NCBI GenBank assembly: GCA_003242955.1
Contig: QJPH01000278.1
Coordinates: 1 to 35,429, forward strand
Origin: Candidatus Methylumidiphilus alinenensis
GTDB taxonomy: Bacteria; Pseudomonadota; Gammaproteobacteria; Methylococcales; Methylococcaceae
Direction: 5' to 3'
DNA length: 35,429 bases
How positions within the stretch are numbered: the stretch's first letter is position 1; each line of letters begins with the position of its first letter. Under the pieces are notes generated by a model. It ran no database searches. It had not been told where the DNA came from and saw only the letters and a program-made list of their open reading frames with translations. The position numbers and the translations under genes were made by a program. Below, one piece after another: positions 1 through 9,356 of this stretch.

Positions 1-481
1 CCACCATGCGGACGACCCCCGCGTGACAGACGAACAACAGGTGCTTGCCGGCATGGCGATTGAGTATTTCATTCCAAGCGGTGACAATGCGGTGGTGGAA
101 ATCGCCCAAGCCTTCGGCATCTTCGGGGCGGTTGTTCATTGGGTCGCGGTAAAAACGCTGGATCAGGCCCGGATCGTAGCGGGAGATTTCATCACGGGTT
201 TTGCCTTGCCATGCCCCGTAGCCGATCTCCCTGAGTCTTGGGTCCACTTCCAGCGGAATTCCGTGGCGTTCGCCCAATTCCTCGGCGAAGGCCAGGCAGC
301 GGCTTAACGGGGAACTGATGATAACGTCCCAAGGATGGTGGTTGCCGACCGCTCGCCGCATTTGCTCCCAACCGGTTGCAGACAGCGGATCATCCATTTG
401 CCCACGATATCGGCTACCGCCCACGGGTTCGCCATGACGGATCAAGTCGATCAGGGTGGTGATCCTTTCATTGGTAATCAC
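1..481 (-). CDS. Histidine phosphatase family protein (partial, C-terminus beyond left edge)
   Basis: Reading the minus strand from a GTG at 481 gives about 160 residues with no stop before the window edge. The start reads [19 protein letters not shown], with the phosphohistidine RHGE motif at residues 14-17. Further on come ISSPLSRC (the family's SSPLxR region), an acidic [11 protein letters not shown] segment, and [10 protein letters not shown], which carries the second catalytic His. These are the hallmarks of the phosphoglycerate mutase-like/histidine phosphatase superfamily, closest in feel to alpha-ribazole phosphatase or cobalamin-type phosphatases; the substrate cannot be read from sequence. 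The GTG overlaps the argH stop by 4 bases (GTGA), so it is probably translationally coupled to argH. Its end is not in the window. Confidence 0.85.
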   Translation of the reverse strand, partial: MITNERITTLIDLIRHGEPVGGSRYRGQMDDPLSATGWEQMRRAVGNHHPWDVIISSPLSRCLAFAEELGERHGIPLEVDPRLREIGYGAWQGKTRDEISRYDPGLIQRFYRDPMNNRPEDAEGLGDFHHRIVTAWNEILNRHAGKHLLFVCHAGVVRMV

Positions 482-1875
482 GATTTTTTCGCCCCCTCCA
501 GTTTACGCCTAGCAAGACGGGCCGCTTCCCGCACCCGTTTGGGAGCAGTGCCTCCGAACAGGTCACGGGCAGCCACCGAACCTTCCAACGTCAACACATC
601 AAATACGTCGGATTCAATCTCGGGCGAAAACTTTTGCAATTCAGGCAGGGAAATTTCGGACAAATCCCTCCGCGTTTCAAGCCCCAAACGCACCGCTTTG
701 CCGACGATTTCGTGGGCATCGCGGAAAGCCAAGCCTTTGCGGACCAGATAATCGGCCAGATCGGTGGCGGTGGCGAACCCCTTCTTTGCCGAGGCAAGCA
801 TGGCTTCGCGGTTAATGCGGACATGGGGCATCATATCGGCGAAGGCATGCAGGCAGTTTTGCAAAGTGTCCACCGTGTCGAACAACGGTTCCTTGTCTTC
901 TTGATTGTCTTTGTTGTACGCCAGAGGCTGGCTTTTCATCAGGGTCAGCAAAGCAAACAAAGACCCAAATACCCGTCCGGTCTTACCGCGCACCAACTCG
1001 GGAACATCGGGGTTTTTCTTTTGCGGCATGATGGACGAGCCAGTGCAAAAGGCATCCGGCAAGTCGATAAAGCCAAACTGGGCGCTGGTCCACAATATCA
1101 ATTCTTCCGAGAAGCGCGACAAGTGCATCATTATCAGACTTGCGCAGGCGGCGAATTCGATGGCGAAGTCGCGGTCGCTGACGGCATCCAAGGAGTTGGC
1201 GGAAGGAAGAGAGAAGCCCAGCAACTCGGCAGTAAGGTCGCGGTCCAACGGGTAGCTGGTGCCGGCCAAAGCCGCCGCACCTAGGGGCATGATGTTGACC
1301 CGCTTGCGGCAGTCGGCGAGCCGTTCGCAGTCACGGTTCAGCATCTCATGCCAAGCCATCATGTGATGGCCAAACGTGATGGGCTGGGCAACTTGCAAAT
1401 GGGTAAAGCCGGGCATGATGGCATCCGCTTCCCGTTCTGCGAGATCGATCAGCGCAATTTTCAAGCGGATGAGTTGTTCGATGATTAAATCGATTTCGGT
1501 GCGCAGGAACAGCCTGATATCGGTGGCTACTTGGTCGTTGCGTGATCGACCGGTGTGCAATTTTTTGCCGGCATCGCCAATGCGATCAATCAACCGTGCT
1601 TCGATGTTCATATGGACATCTTCCAGTTCGACCGACCAATGGAAATCGCCCCGTTCGATGTCGACGAGGATGCCCTCCAACCCTTGGATGATTGCCTTAC
1701 ACTCCTTTTCGCTGAGCAAGCCTATGCGGCCCAGCATCGTGGCATGGGCAATGGAGCCTTGAATGTCATGGGGGGCCAGTCGCTTGTCGAACTCGATTGA
1801 TGCGGTGAAAGTTTCCACGAACGCATCGGTCTCCTCGGTAAACCTTCCCGCCCAGGGTTTGTGTTCTGTGTTCAT
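478..1875 (-). CDS. argH: Argininosuccinate lyase
   Basis: Cleaves argininosuccinate to arginine and fumarate, the last step of arginine synthesis, in the cytoplasm as a homotetramer. The 465-residue length is normal for the family. Visible motifs are TGRSRNDQ (108-115), GFTHLQ with the catalytic-region His159, and the fumarase/aspartase superfamily signature [12 protein letters not shown] (279-290), whose loop serine acts as catalytic residue. The ATG at 1875 is preceded by GGGGG-type purines in the minus-strand leader. The 3' end overlaps the downstream histidine phosphatase by 4 bases, implying a two-gene operon. No other arg gene is nearby. The upstream 366 bases hold a palindromic element rather than another gene. 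Confidence 0.97.
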   Translation of the reverse strand: MNTEHKPWAGRFTEETDAFVETFTASIEFDKRLAPHDIQGSIAHATMLGRIGLLSEKECKAIIQGLEGILVDIERGDFHWSVELEDVHMNIEARLIDRIGDAGKKLHTGRSRNDQVATDIRLFLRTEIDLIIEQLIRLKIALIDLAEREADAIMPGFTHLQVAQPITFGHHMMAWHEMLNRDCERLADCRKRVNIMPLGAAALAGTSYPLDRDLTAELLGFSLPSANSLDAVSDRDFAIEFAACASLIMMHLSRFSEELILWTSAQFGFIDLPDAFCTGSSIMPQKKNPDVPELVRGKTGRVFGSLFALLTLMKSQPLAYNKDNQEDKEPLFDTVDTLQNCLHAFADMMPHVRINREAMLASAKKGFATATDLADYLVRKGLAFRDAHEIVGKAVRLGLETRRDLSEISLPELQKFSPEIESDVFDVLTLEGSVAARDLFGGTAPKRVREAARLARRKLEGAKKS

Positions 1876-1968
1876 GGTTGTACCCCCTCTAAAATAGTGT
1901 GTTGGTAAGCATTATACCTGCATCCACCGTCACTCTGGTAACGCGTGATTTGCCTGTGCGTATTTTTC

Positions 1969-2098
1969 ACTGATGTTACGCAGTGCCTCATGGGGACTGT
2001 TGTAGGGTGGCCTTCAGGCCGCTAAATAAGGGGTTCAATGGCATCTTATGGAAGCGGCCTGAAGGCCGCCCTACAAGTGATAGCCGCGTAACATCTGT
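1969..2098. repeat. Nested palindromic element A (outer arms TGATGTTACGC)
   Basis: The outer inverted arms are CTGATGTTACGC (from 1970) and GCGTAACATCTG (to 2097). Inside is a separate palindrome with 23-bp arms at 2001-2023 and 2053-2075 (TGTAGGGTGGCCTTCAGGCC against its complement, one mismatch). There is no ORF. The same outer arms recur around 12168-12319 and 13902-14053 with different interiors. The remainder of 1876-2241 shows no gene. Confidence 0.75.
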
Positions 2099-2241
2099 TG
2101 TTCATTAATCTCAAAAAAAGTGTTTCGCGATCCATTAGAATCCCACTGTACCTGTAGTACATTGTGCTAAAATGCCACCGGCTCTCAAAAGGGCTGTTAA
2201 AAAATAATATTCCCGACCAACACTTCAAAGAGGGTAAACGC

Positions 2242-2649
2242 ATGTCACTTATTACGTGGACAAAAGAAGAATTCGGCACCAGTGTCACTATCGCCGATGA
2301 CCAGCACAAGGTTCTTTTTGGCTTGCTGAACGATCTGCATGATGCCGTTCCCGTTGGGGACCGCGCAGCAATCGGAGCCAAACTCGATGCGCTGGTTACC
2401 TATGTCGTTGACCATTTCGCAGAAGAAGAACGCCTGATGACGGCAACTGGCTATCCCGATTACGATGCCCACAAGGCGGAGCATACCAAACTGCTTGAGA
2501 CCTGTGGCGGCGTGGCGGCAAAATTCCATGCCGGGGAGTTGGATATTACCCAAGACACGACCGCTTTTGTCAAAGATTGGCTGGTCACACACATCCCCAA
2601 CGTTGACAAACACTACGGCCCGTACCTAAACAGCAAAGGCATTAATTAG
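2242..2649 (+). CDS. Bacteriohemerythrin
   Basis: A 135-residue four-helix-bundle di-iron protein that reversibly binds O2. All seven ligands of the family are present at canonical positions: His22, His58, Glu62, His77, His81, His117 and Asp122. The length and the N-terminus MSLITWTKEEF match single-domain bacteriohemerythrins such as that of Methylococcus, where the protein is thought to deliver O2 to membrane methane monooxygenase. I chose ATG 2242 because AAGAGGG lies at 2228-2234 just upstream and because ligand numbering then fits the family; the frame is open further upstream to 2164 but without homology. It stands alone between a repeat element and pgi. The role in this organism is inferred. 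Confidence 0.93.
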   Translation: MSLITWTKEEFGTSVTIADDQHKVLFGLLNDLHDAVPVGDRAAIGAKLDALVTYVVDHFAEEERLMTATGYPDYDAHKAEHTKLLETCGGVAAKFHAGELDITQDTTAFVKDWLVTHIPNVDKHYGPYLNSKGIN

Positions 2650-2850
2650 CCACGACATTCGCTGCGCGGAACATTGTTTCCGCGCCTTCCGACCGCTGTT
2701 GCCCATATTTACTCTTTCCCACCCACATTTTTCCGCTGATTCCAAACGGCAAGGTTTATTCGACACTACGCCTGTAGTAGCATTGACACAATAAAAATTA
2801 TGGCCGGGGAAGCCGGCCACAACATCAACGGCGAATATAGGAATCAAATC

Positions 2851-4497
2851 ATGGTTCGGTGTACCCAACTTCCGGCATGGCAAGTCCTGCAAGAACATCA
2901 ATGGGAAATTGCCCGCCTTCACATGCGGGATTTGTTCTCTGCCGACCCCAAACGTTTCGAGCGCTATTCGTTGCGGTTAGATGACATTCTTTTCGATTAC
3001 TCCAAAAACCGCATCACCCACTCTACCCTGGAACATTTGTTCGATCTGGCCCGCCAAGCCGGCTTGCCTGAAAAGATTGCTGCCATGTTCAGGGGCGACA
3101 AAATCAACTTAACGGAAAACCGTGCCGTGCTGCACATCGCGTTGCGCAATTGTTCCAATCGTCCCATCCTCGTGGATGGAACGGATGTGATGCCGGGCGT
3201 CAACCGTGTATTGACACAGATGCGCTATTTCAGCGATGCGATACGTTCGCAGGAATGGCTTGGCTACACTGGCAAGCCCATCGCCAATGTAGTCCATATT
3301 GGCATCGGCGGCTCCGACTTGGGTCCTAAAATGGTGGTCAAAGCGTTGACACCCTACTGTCGGCCCGAGTTGAAGGTACATTTCGTTTCCAATGTGGACG
3401 AGGCCGACTTGGTCGAGGTGATCAAAAATCTGGACCGCGAAACCACCTTGTTCATTGTCGCCTCAAAGACTTTCACCACTCAGGAGACCATGACCAATGC
3501 CCTGTCCGCGCGCGAGTGGTTCATGGCCGGGGTGAAGGACAAGGAGGCCATCGCCAAGCATTTCGTGGCGGTATCCACTAATGCCGAAAAGGTCGAAGCG
3601 TTTGGCATCGACACGAAGAACATGTTCGAGTTCTGGGATTGGGTGGGTGGGCGATATTCGCTATGGTCGGCCATCGGCCTGCCAATAGCCGTAGCCATCG
3701 GCATGGACGGCTTCAAAGAATTGTTAGCCGGCGCGCACAAGGTGGACGAGCATTTCCGCACTTCGCCTTTAGAGCGCAACATCCCGGTCATCATGGGGTT
3801 GTTAGGCGTTTGGTACAACAACTTCTTCGGTGCGCAGACCCAAGCAATTTTGCCCTATGACCAATATCTTGATTTTCTTGCGGACCATCTCCAGCAAGCG
3901 GACATGGAAAGCAATGGCAAAAGTGTGGACATTGACGGCAAAAGACTGGATTACGACACTGGCCCGGTGATTTTCGGCCAAGCCGGGACCAACGGCCAGC
4001 ACGCCTTCTATCAATTGATCCACCAAGGCAGCAAACTCGTACCCTGCGACTTCCTGGCGGCGGCGCATAGCCATCACAAGCTGGCCGGTCACCACGAAGC
4101 GCTGCTCTCCAACTTCATTGCCCAAACCGAAGCCTTGATGCGTGGCAAAACCACCGAAGAGGCAAAGGCCGAATTGATGGCGGAAGGAGTCCCTGAAGAC
4201 CGGCTCGACAAGCTGTCCATGGCCAAAACCTTCCCTGGCAACAAACCTTCCAACTCGTTTCTTTACCATAGCCTGACACCCGAGACACTGGGTGCGTTAA
4301 TCGCCTTCTACGAACATAAGGTTTTCGTGCAGGGGGCCATCTGGAACATCAACTCGTTTGATCAGATGGGCGTGGAGTTGGGCAAGCAACTCGCCAAAAC
4401 CGTGTTGAAAGACATGATGGAGGACAAGTTGGTGGATTCGCACGATTCTTCGACCAATGGCCTACTAAACTACTACAAATCCCTGCGCAGCCGATGA
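2851..4497 (+). CDS. pgi: Glucose-6-phosphate isomerase
   Basis: Interconverts glucose-6-phosphate and fructose-6-phosphate in glycolysis/gluconeogenesis and in sugar cycling. From ATG 2851 the protein is 548 residues, the same as enterobacterial Pgi (about 549). Family signatures are visible: [13 protein letters not shown] for phosphate binding, [18 protein letters not shown] (PGI signature 1 region), the [11 protein letters not shown] block, and [15 protein letters not shown] (signature 2). The open frame continues upstream to 2800, but TAGGA at 2838-2842 is well spaced for 2851, and the residues before it ([17 protein letters not shown]) are not family-like. The stop overlaps the next start (ATGA, 4494-4497), so pgi and pgl are co-translated. 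Confidence 0.96.
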   Translation: MVRCTQLPAWQVLQEHQWEIARLHMRDLFSADPKRFERYSLRLDDILFDYSKNRITHSTLEHLFDLARQAGLPEKIAAMFRGDKINLTENRAVLHIALRNCSNRPILVDGTDVMPGVNRVLTQMRYFSDAIRSQEWLGYTGKPIANVVHIGIGGSDLGPKMVVKALTPYCRPELKVHFVSNVDEADLVEVIKNLDRETTLFIVASKTFTTQETMTNALSAREWFMAGVKDKEAIAKHFVAVSTNAEKVEAFGIDTKNMFEFWDWVGGRYSLWSAIGLPIAVAIGMDGFKELLAGAHKVDEHFRTSPLERNIPVIMGLLGVWYNNFFGAQTQAILPYDQYLDFLADHLQQADMESNGKSVDIDGKRLDYDTGPVIFGQAGTNGQHAFYQLIHQGSKLVPCDFLAAAHSHHKLAGHHEALLSNFIAQTEALMRGKTTEEAKAELMAEGVPEDRLDKLSMAKTFPGNKPSNSFLYHSLTPETLGALIAFYEHKVFVQGAIWNINSFDQMGVELGKQLAKTVLKDMMEDKLVDSHDSSTNGLLNYYKSLRSR

Positions 4498-5273
4498 ACG
4501 GACAAACTTTTATTTTTGCCGATCCTGACGGGGTGGCTGAAGAATCCGCCCGACGACTTGTGCGGCTGATGGCAGAAAGTACCGGCGAAAGGTTTAGTCT
4601 GGCACTGTCCGGCGGCTCCACCCCGCAACGATTTTACCGGTTGTTGACCACCCCGCATTGGCGCGGGCAAATCGACTGGGGCCGCTTGCACATTTTCTTG
4701 GCCGACGAACGTTTCCTGGCCCTAGACCACCCCGACAGCAACTTCCGCATGCTTAGTGAAACCTTGATCGACCCGATCAATCATTCAACAGCATCGACTT
4801 CAACCCTTCCCCTTGACGGGGGAAGGCAGGGTGGGGGTGCATTAATCAAACTCCCAAAATCCAACATCCACCCCATGCCGACTGACGGAACAGTCGAAGA
4901 ATGCGCGGTTCGCTATGAAACTGAACTTAAAAAATTCTTCGAGGGGCATACCCCGCGTTTTGACCTAATCGTTTTAGGGATGGGTCCAGACGGTCATACC
5001 GCCTCCCTGTTTCCCGGCCACATCCACCCGCTTGGCCCTTGGGTGCTTCCCGTCCACCATTCGCCCAAACCACCGCCTACGCGCCTGTCCTTAAGCCTGG
5101 ATGTCATTAACCAAGCCCATCTGGTGTTGTTTCTAGTCACCGGGCCAGACAAGGCGGCAGCCTTGGCTACCCTGCATAACGATTCCGTACCGACGCTGCC
5201 AGCGGGAACCGTGCAATTGGACGAAGGCGAGTTGGTTTGGTTGGTGGATGAGGCAGCTTGGGGGAAGGCATAG
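4494..5273 (+). CDS. pgl: 6-phosphogluconolactonase (with a central insertion)
   Basis: Hydrolyses 6-phosphogluconolactone in the oxidative pentose phosphate path (DevB/NagB-like fold). Motifs in order: [16 protein letters not shown] near the N-terminus, [20 protein letters not shown], and [15 protein letters not shown] with the catalytic His. Length is 259, about 20-25 residues more than usual. The surplus falls between ETLIDPIN and NIHPMPTDG (about residues 99-123) and reads as low-complexity Ser/Thr then [12 protein letters not shown]. Its DNA (about 4800-4840) looks like a dispersed non-coding repeat (CCTTCCCCTTGACGGGGGAAGG with a GGGTGGGGGTG tail), so a repeat was probably absorbed in frame. 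The insertion lies in a loop before the PxxNxH segment, so activity may be kept. Coupled to pgi by the ATGA overlap. Confidence 0.93.
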   Translation: MNGQTFIFADPDGVAEESARRLVRLMAESTGERFSLALSGGSTPQRFYRLLTTPHWRGQIDWGRLHIFLADERFLALDHPDSNFRMLSETLIDPINHSTASTSTLPLDGGRQGGGALIKLPKSNIHPMPTDGTVEECAVRYETELKKFFEGHTPRFDLIVLGMGPDGHTASLFPGHIHPLGPWVLPVHHSPKPPPTRLSLSLDVINQAHLVLFLVTGPDKAAALATLHNDSVPTLPAGTVQLDEGELVWLVDEAAWGKA

Positions 5274-5284
5274 GGCGCAGCAAA

Positions 5285-5345
5285 ACTCAAAACGCCGTCG
5301 TTCCGGCAGGGAATGCCGGAACCCAGAGGCCATGGAGGGCGGGCT
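5285..5345. repeat. CGTCGTTCCGGC-type palindromic repeat (partial copy)
   Basis: Just after pgl, AACTCAAAACGCCGTCGTTCCGGC leads into a short hairpin (GTTCCGGCA / TGCCGGAAC). It is the left half of the same family seen complete at 6311-6427 and 11905-12045, including the ACTCAAAA lead-in. It may act as a transcript end stabiliser for pgi-pgl; this is inferred. Confidence 0.65.
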
Positions 5346-5399
5346 GGTGCAGTTCCTGACTAGCTGCACGGCTTGACCAATATCCTGATGCATCAATAA

Positions 5400-5709
5400 A
5401 TTTGATGCATAGCAATATAATTTCTGATTTTACTTATTACCAGCCACTGTCTATAGTGTTAAACAGCAAAAGGCTTTCATAAGCTATCTCCAAACTTGTA
5501 GCCATGGATGGCTATTTTTTTAGGATTTTGCAAAAGATCAGGGCATCGTTGTTAAAGCCTTTGCTTTGGGTTCCCCTTCCGAATCCAAAGCAAAGTTTTT
5601 TACCGTTTTTTCCACCACCACCATAGGAGCAGACCCAGCTAAGACCAGACCCTTTATGTCTCGACGAATATTGGGCAAGAGCGAACCGTTCTAAAACTGA
5701 GGTAACATT
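5400..5709 (+). promoter_or_regulatory. AT-rich leader or small-RNA-like region upstream of the RlpA-like gene
   Basis: There is no ORF of note here. The stretch is AT-rich and contains a small hairpin TAGCCATGGATGGCTA followed by seven T (about 5501-5519), then the strong terminator at 5559-5601, about 110 bases before the start of the RlpA-like gene. Two successive hairpin/T-run structures ahead of a gene suggest an attenuator leader or an independent small RNA. I could not match it to a known riboswitch. Confidence 0.35.
5559..5601 (+). terminator. Rho-independent terminator (or attenuator)
   Basis: CTTTGCTTTGG (5559-5569) pairs perfectly with CCAAAGCAAAG (5585-5595), an 11-bp stem that can extend inward through TTC/GAA, and is followed directly by six T. 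No coding gene ends nearby on this strand (pgl ends at 5273), which is why it may end a small RNA or regulate the gene at 5710. Confidence 0.7.
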
Positions 5710-6099
5710 ATGAAAACACTAGCATTACTATTGGCAGTTTTTTTGCCGCACATCTCCTTCGCCGAGGAAAACTCATTCCCAGATGGCGAAAATCAACCCA
5801 CTAGCCATTATCAGCAAAAAGGCATCGCCAGTTGGTACGGCCCAGGTTTTGCGGGGCGCAGAACGGCAAGCGGCGAACGGTTTAACCCGTCGCTGCACAC
5901 CCTAGCCCACCGGACATTGAGGCTAGGCACGCTGGTTCGCATCACCAATCTTAGAAATCACAAATCAGTCATTGCCAGAGTCACCGACAGGGGACCGTTC
6001 CACCGTGGCAGGATAGCCGACCTCTCAGCAGCCGCAGCCAGCGTGATCGGACTAAAAAGTTCCGGGACCGCGCATGTGTTGATCGTCGCGTTGGGTTAG
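5710..6099 (+). CDS. RlpA-like double-psi beta-barrel protein, exported
   Basis: A 129-residue protein with a clear N-terminal signal peptide (MKTLALLLAVFLPHISFA, cleavage probably before EE). The mature part holds GIASWYGPGFAGRRTASGERFNP, then ALAHRTLRLGTLVRITNLRN and VTDRGPFHRGRIADLS, the DPBB core of the RlpA septal-ring lytic transglycosylase family. There is no lipobox Cys and no SPOR domain, so it is a minimal periplasmic form. RlpA enzymes cleave naked peptidoglycan glycan strands; whether this short version is enzymatic is unknown. GAGG lies at 5699-5702, a suitable ribosome site. It is a single-gene unit after the terminator-bearing leader. Confidence 0.85.
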   Translation: MKTLALLLAVFLPHISFAEENSFPDGENQPTSHYQQKGIASWYGPGFAGRRTASGERFNPSLHTLAHRTLRLGTLVRITNLRNHKSVIARVTDRGPFHRGRIADLSAAAASVIGLKSSGTAHVLIVALG

Positions 6100-6144
6100 C
6101 CTTATCCTTGTGGAGTGCGGCGACTCGTCGCCGCTTCCCTATAA

Positions 6145-6265
6145 ACACCGTAGGCCGGAATAAGCCCGTACACGGGCGTTTCCGGCTTTCCCCCGAAATT
6201 CACAACGGACGCCTAGCTTTGCCGGAAACGCCCGCCAAGGCGAGTTTATTTCGGCCTTAGTTTCC
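6145..6265. repeat. GCCGGAATAAGCCC palindromic element
   Basis: Left arm GGCCGGAATAAGCCCGTACACGGGCGTTTCCGGC is mirrored at about 6224-6262 by GCCGGAAACGCCCGCC and TTTATTTCGGCC. Related to the interior of the element at 12199-12298. Immediately upstream is a smaller palindrome GCGGCGACTCGTCGCCGC (about 6118-6135). No gene lies in 6100-6451. Confidence 0.65.
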
Positions 6266-6310
6266 TGATTAGCAAGATTGTTCAGCCAATTCGTAACACC
6301 TAGCCGTATT

Positions 6311-6427
6311 CGTCATACCGGCAGGGATTGCCGGAATCCAGAACACAGGGAGGTGAATCTGGATTGCCCTCCATGGCGACTGGATACCGGCAATCCCTGC
6401 CGGTATGACGGTTTTTGAGTTTAGCTG
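6311..6427. repeat. CGTCATACCGGC palindromic repeat (complete copy)
   Basis: Inverted arms of 31 bp at 6311-6341 and 6380-6410 (CGTCATACCGGCAGGGATTG and onward) are near perfect. The right side continues GTTTTTGAGTTTAGCTGAAAC, which is the reverse of the lead-in GTTTCAGCCAAACTCAAAAAC at 11911-11931, so both copies belong to one family with conserved flank. It lies just past the 3' end of the STAND gene. Confidence 0.75.
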
Positions 6428-6451
6428 AAACAACATGCTATTCAGGAATCC

Positions 6452-9082
6452 TTAAGCACCAGAACATGCCGCTTCGGAAGCCGCTAGGATAGCCTCGGCA
6501 TCGGCAAGCTCAGGATGGCGAAGCTGGATGAAAATAGATACGGCTTCTTTTGCAAGTGGCAAGGCTTCCTTTGCAAAATTTTGGCGCAACAGTGATCTAG
6601 CAATGCTAAGATTATTCGATGCGATTAGTTCCTCCATTAAAAACATGCGTTTACCTTCGCGCAGTATATTTAATTTTGCGCGAATTTGCATAGCTTCGCT
6701 GAAATCAATTTCTGCACCTGTTAAATCGCCTGACTCCCTTTTAGCCTCAGATAAATCGTTGAGGATGTCGATAGCCATATCAGCGCCATTTGGAGATATG
6801 GAACCCAACAATTTCAATGATTCTTCAAATTCTTTGATTGCAGAAGGGTAATCCTTTCGTAACTTTAACCCACGACCACGAAGGTGAATTATGATAGCCT
6901 GTTCTCTTATTCCCGCGCCTGCCTTTTGCCAATAATCTGCACAGCGCACAGCGCAATTCGATACAAAATCGGCATCACCCTGGCGATAGTGCGTCATGCC
7001 CTTCTGATAGGACCTCCAGCCCGCATTGTAGTAGTCTCCGGATGCCAATGCCTTGGCTTCGGCCTCTTGGCTCAGACAAAATAATTCGCCCCATAGACCA
7101 GCGAATTGAAGGTAGTTCTCCAGCATAGTACAGATTGTTTGCAGCCGGGTATTGTCGCCAGCAATCAGAAGCGGTAATGCGGCCCTGACAGTGGGCCAAA
7201 CCGCTTCTAATTCGTTAAACGGGGAGTTTTTTTCGTAAGCATCTAGCACGAAAGCATAAGCACCAGCTTCCAGCCGTTGACCCGCCGCACTAACCGCCTC
7301 CGGTCGGCGCAGACGCAGGAAACGGGCAGCCAAGGGCGGCAAAAACCAAGTGCCATGGGTCTCGTCTTCGATTAATAGCGCCCGGTCGCGCAGATCGTCC
7401 AAGGCGGTCAGCGCGGCGGTTTCGCTGAGTTCGGCCAGCGGCAGCAACCAAGCCAACCGGGCCGGTTCGGTGAAATGAGCCAAAGCTGCGAGCATAACGG
7501 TTTCATAATCTGTGAACGTGTCCAGCAAATCGCCAAAGATGAATTCCAAGGGGTCGTTTTTGTCATCCACTTGCTTGAGTCTGTGCGCCTCGCGCAATCG
7601 CTCCACTGCTTCGTCCACCGTGCGGCAACGGCCTTGGATAAGCCCAAGTTGACCGGCGGTCCATGTGAGCAACAGCGGATTGCCGCCAGTTTCGGCATAC
7701 AACCGTTGTTGTTCGTCATCACTGAGTTTGGCAATAGACGACGAATGTTCCCCCAATGCCGTCAAAAGCTGTTTGGCAGCGTCGATATCCAGTTTATCCA
7801 ACCGCAAGGTGCGGGCTGCGGTCTCGTCGCGGCGGCGGCTGGTGATGATAGCGCGGCAGGTGGGCGGCAGGATTTCCAGCAAATCGTAAATCCGGCGGCG
7901 TTCTTCCCGCGTGAAGCTTTCCAGATTGTCTAGCACCAGCAAGGCGCGATGGCTAGACAAAGCATGGCGCACTAACTCGGCCCGCTGGTATTGCGGAGAA
8001 CGCTGGATGTCGTCGTGGCCCAAGGCCAAACCAATTTCCGTCAACAAGGCGAAATAATCGTCTACGCGGTTGTCTTGCAATCGATGTTCGCCATCAGGGT
8101 CCAAACGGCGGTTTTTCGCGCTGACAAACAGTTTTAGCGGGTAATGTTCCGCCGGGGCCAGGTGCGCAGCTTCCAAGGCCAATGCGGTTTTGCCGATGCC
8201 ACCCGGCCCGTCCAGCACCACGCCCCAGCCGACATGCCCAGGCTGCAAGAATTTGGCGATGGTTTCCAGTTCTGTTTTGCGTCCAAAAAACGCACGACGG
8301 GCGGGTAGCGTGGAGTGCGGGGCGAAGGAGTTGAACGTATGTACTATGGGTTTGCGCTTGGCATTAGACGGGGCAGAGGTAGCTTTCGGCTGGCGAAAAC
8401 TGAGCGTTTCCGGTACTGTGCCTTGGTCGTTTTGCAGATGAGCGTGTATATGATCGGGTATGAAACGCCAAGGGCCGGTTTTGTTCGTCGCAATGCGCGG
8501 CCATAGACTGAAATTCGCGTTCCTCTTGTTAAACTGAATCCGACCCGCACTATATCCATGGCTGCGTTGCAGCGTGGAGGGTTCGCCGAATAGCTCCATG
8601 CCAAACACCGAACAGCCTTGGCAAAGCCTCACCGCATTGGGATTGCCGCCTTTACGGACATACTCAATCGCCGTCTCATGCATATGACCAAACAAATGCA
8701 CGGCGAAACGGCTCGCCGGGGCGATTTCACTCTCGCCGTGCTTTTGCGCCTCGGGGTTCAACCAGTCCGGGCCTTGATGGCTCAGCAACAGGCAGATGGA
8801 GTGCCGGTTTAGCCAATCATCCACCGCCCCGCCGCAGACGGCTTGCAACTGCCGCGCATCCCAGGCCAGCTTGCCTTGATAATCGCCACCTTGCAGTTGC
8901 AGGAACGCAGTGTTCAGCCCAACGATACCGACGCTTTTGTCCCCACAGGGCAAACTGTAAGAAAAATCGCCGGGGAGTATTCCAGTGGTGATATCCTTTG
9001 GGCGGTACGGCGCACCTTTCCACCATTCGGAATAGGCGGCGAAGGCATCATTGATGACCCGGCGGTAAGCACCGCTTGCCAA
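6452..9082 (-). CDS. Metallophosphoesterase-STAND NTPase-TPR protein, 5'-truncated
   Basis: An 876-codon open frame with only a TTG as plausible 5' start (9082); the next in-frame Met is at residue 134. Residues 1-200 are the C-terminal part of a calcineurin-like phosphoesterase: LPGDFSYSL, VGIVGLNTAFLQL, LLLSHQGPDWLNPEA and FGHMHE (131-136). Residues 265-480 are a STAND/NB-ARC NTPase: FFGRKTELE, Walker A GPGGIGKTA (292-300), Walker B LLVLDNLE (381-388), ITSRRR sensor, GGNPLLL. Then a winged-helix-like segment and, from about 660, TPR-like helical repeats to the end. The layout effector-NTPase-TPR is typical of signal-sensing or defence proteins. The phosphoesterase N-terminus lies in another frame upstream, so the gene is broken; the NTPase and TPR part is intact. 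Confidence 0.8.
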   Translation of the reverse strand: MASGAYRRVINDAFAAYSEWWKGAPYRPKDITTGILPGDFSYSLPCGDKSVGIVGLNTAFLQLQGGDYQGKLAWDARQLQAVCGGAVDDWLNRHSICLLLSHQGPDWLNPEAQKHGESEIAPASRFAVHLFGHMHETAIEYVRKGGNPNAVRLCQGCSVFGMELFGEPSTLQRSHGYSAGRIQFNKRNANFSLWPRIATNKTGPWRFIPDHIHAHLQNDQGTVPETLSFRQPKATSAPSNAKRKPIVHTFNSFAPHSTLPARRAFFGRKTELETIAKFLQPGHVGWGVVLDGPGGIGKTALALEAAHLAPAEHYPLKLFVSAKNRRLDPDGEHRLQDNRVDDYFALLTEIGLALGHDDIQRSPQYQRAELVRHALSSHRALLVLDNLESFTREERRRIYDLLEILPPTCRAIITSRRRDETAARTLRLDKLDIDAAKQLLTALGEHSSSIAKLSDDEQQRLYAETGGNPLLLTWTAGQLGLIQGRCRTVDEAVERLREAHRLKQVDDKNDPLEFIFGDLLDTFTDYETVMLAALAHFTEPARLAWLLPLAELSETAALTALDDLRDRALLIEDETHGTWFLPPLAARFLRLRRPEAVSAAGQRLEAGAYAFVLDAYEKNSPFNELEAVWPTVRAALPLLIAGDNTRLQTICTMLENYLQFAGLWGELFCLSQEAEAKALASGDYYNAGWRSYQKGMTHYRQGDADFVSNCAVRCADYWQKAGAGIREQAIIIHLRGRGLKLRKDYPSAIKEFEESLKLLGSISPNGADMAIDILNDLSEAKRESGDLTGAEIDFSEAMQIRAKLNILREGKRMFLMEELIASNNLSIARSLLRQNFAKEALPLAKEAVSIFIQLRHPELADAEAILAASEAACSGA

Positions 9083-9216
9083 GGACCGCTGAGATCATGC
9101 AGTACAGCCAAATCATCGAGAAATGGCTGGCGCAGATTCGGCCACAGACAATCCTGACCCTTAAGGCCAAAATGAAAATCTGTCAGGTGTAGCCAAGAAA
9201 AGGAGTTCGTTGACAT
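9083..9216 (-). pseudogene. Detached N-terminus of the phosphoesterase-STAND gene
   Basis: From ATG 9216 the minus strand encodes MSTNSFSWLHLTDFHFGLKG, then LWPNLRQPFLDDLAVLHDLSGPWQAVL. This is the start of a phosphoesterase with the first metal motif DFH (normally DxH). It then runs into an unrelated reading. The other frame resumes at YRRVINDAFAAYSEWW, which in intact relatives lies far downstream of the GDL and GNHD motifs. So an internal deletion of about 80-100 codons (estimated from family layout) plus a frame change joins GPWQAV to YRRV near 9075-9085. The metal sites GDxx and GNHD are missing altogether, so phosphoesterase activity must be lost. Confidence 0.72.
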
Positions 9217-9356
9217 GCGGTGTACTGTAGCAATGAATTGTAGAACATTGTACCAACTGATTTGAAAGTTGTTACGGGCGTCACTAGGCGACAGCCCTTT
9301 GTCGGCAGCACTGTGGTCCTGCGGCGTAGTAGATACGGGGATCAGCCCACTGCTGT

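Noticed and set aside
2046-2381. A 111-residue minus-strand frame over the bacteriohemerythrin start
   Set aside because: Shadow of the hemerythrin gene and of element A; no homology-like motif.
2800-2850. Upstream start for pgi at 2800
   Set aside because: The extra 17 residues are not family-like, while 2851 has a well-spaced TAGGA and gives the usual length.
5400-5709. c-di-AMP (ydaO) or c-di-GMP (GEMM) riboswitch before the RlpA-like gene
   Set aside because: CCGAATCC and AGCTAA resemble ydaO pieces but are about 50 bases apart instead of adjacent, and the other conserved blocks are missing. GEMM core sequences are absent too.
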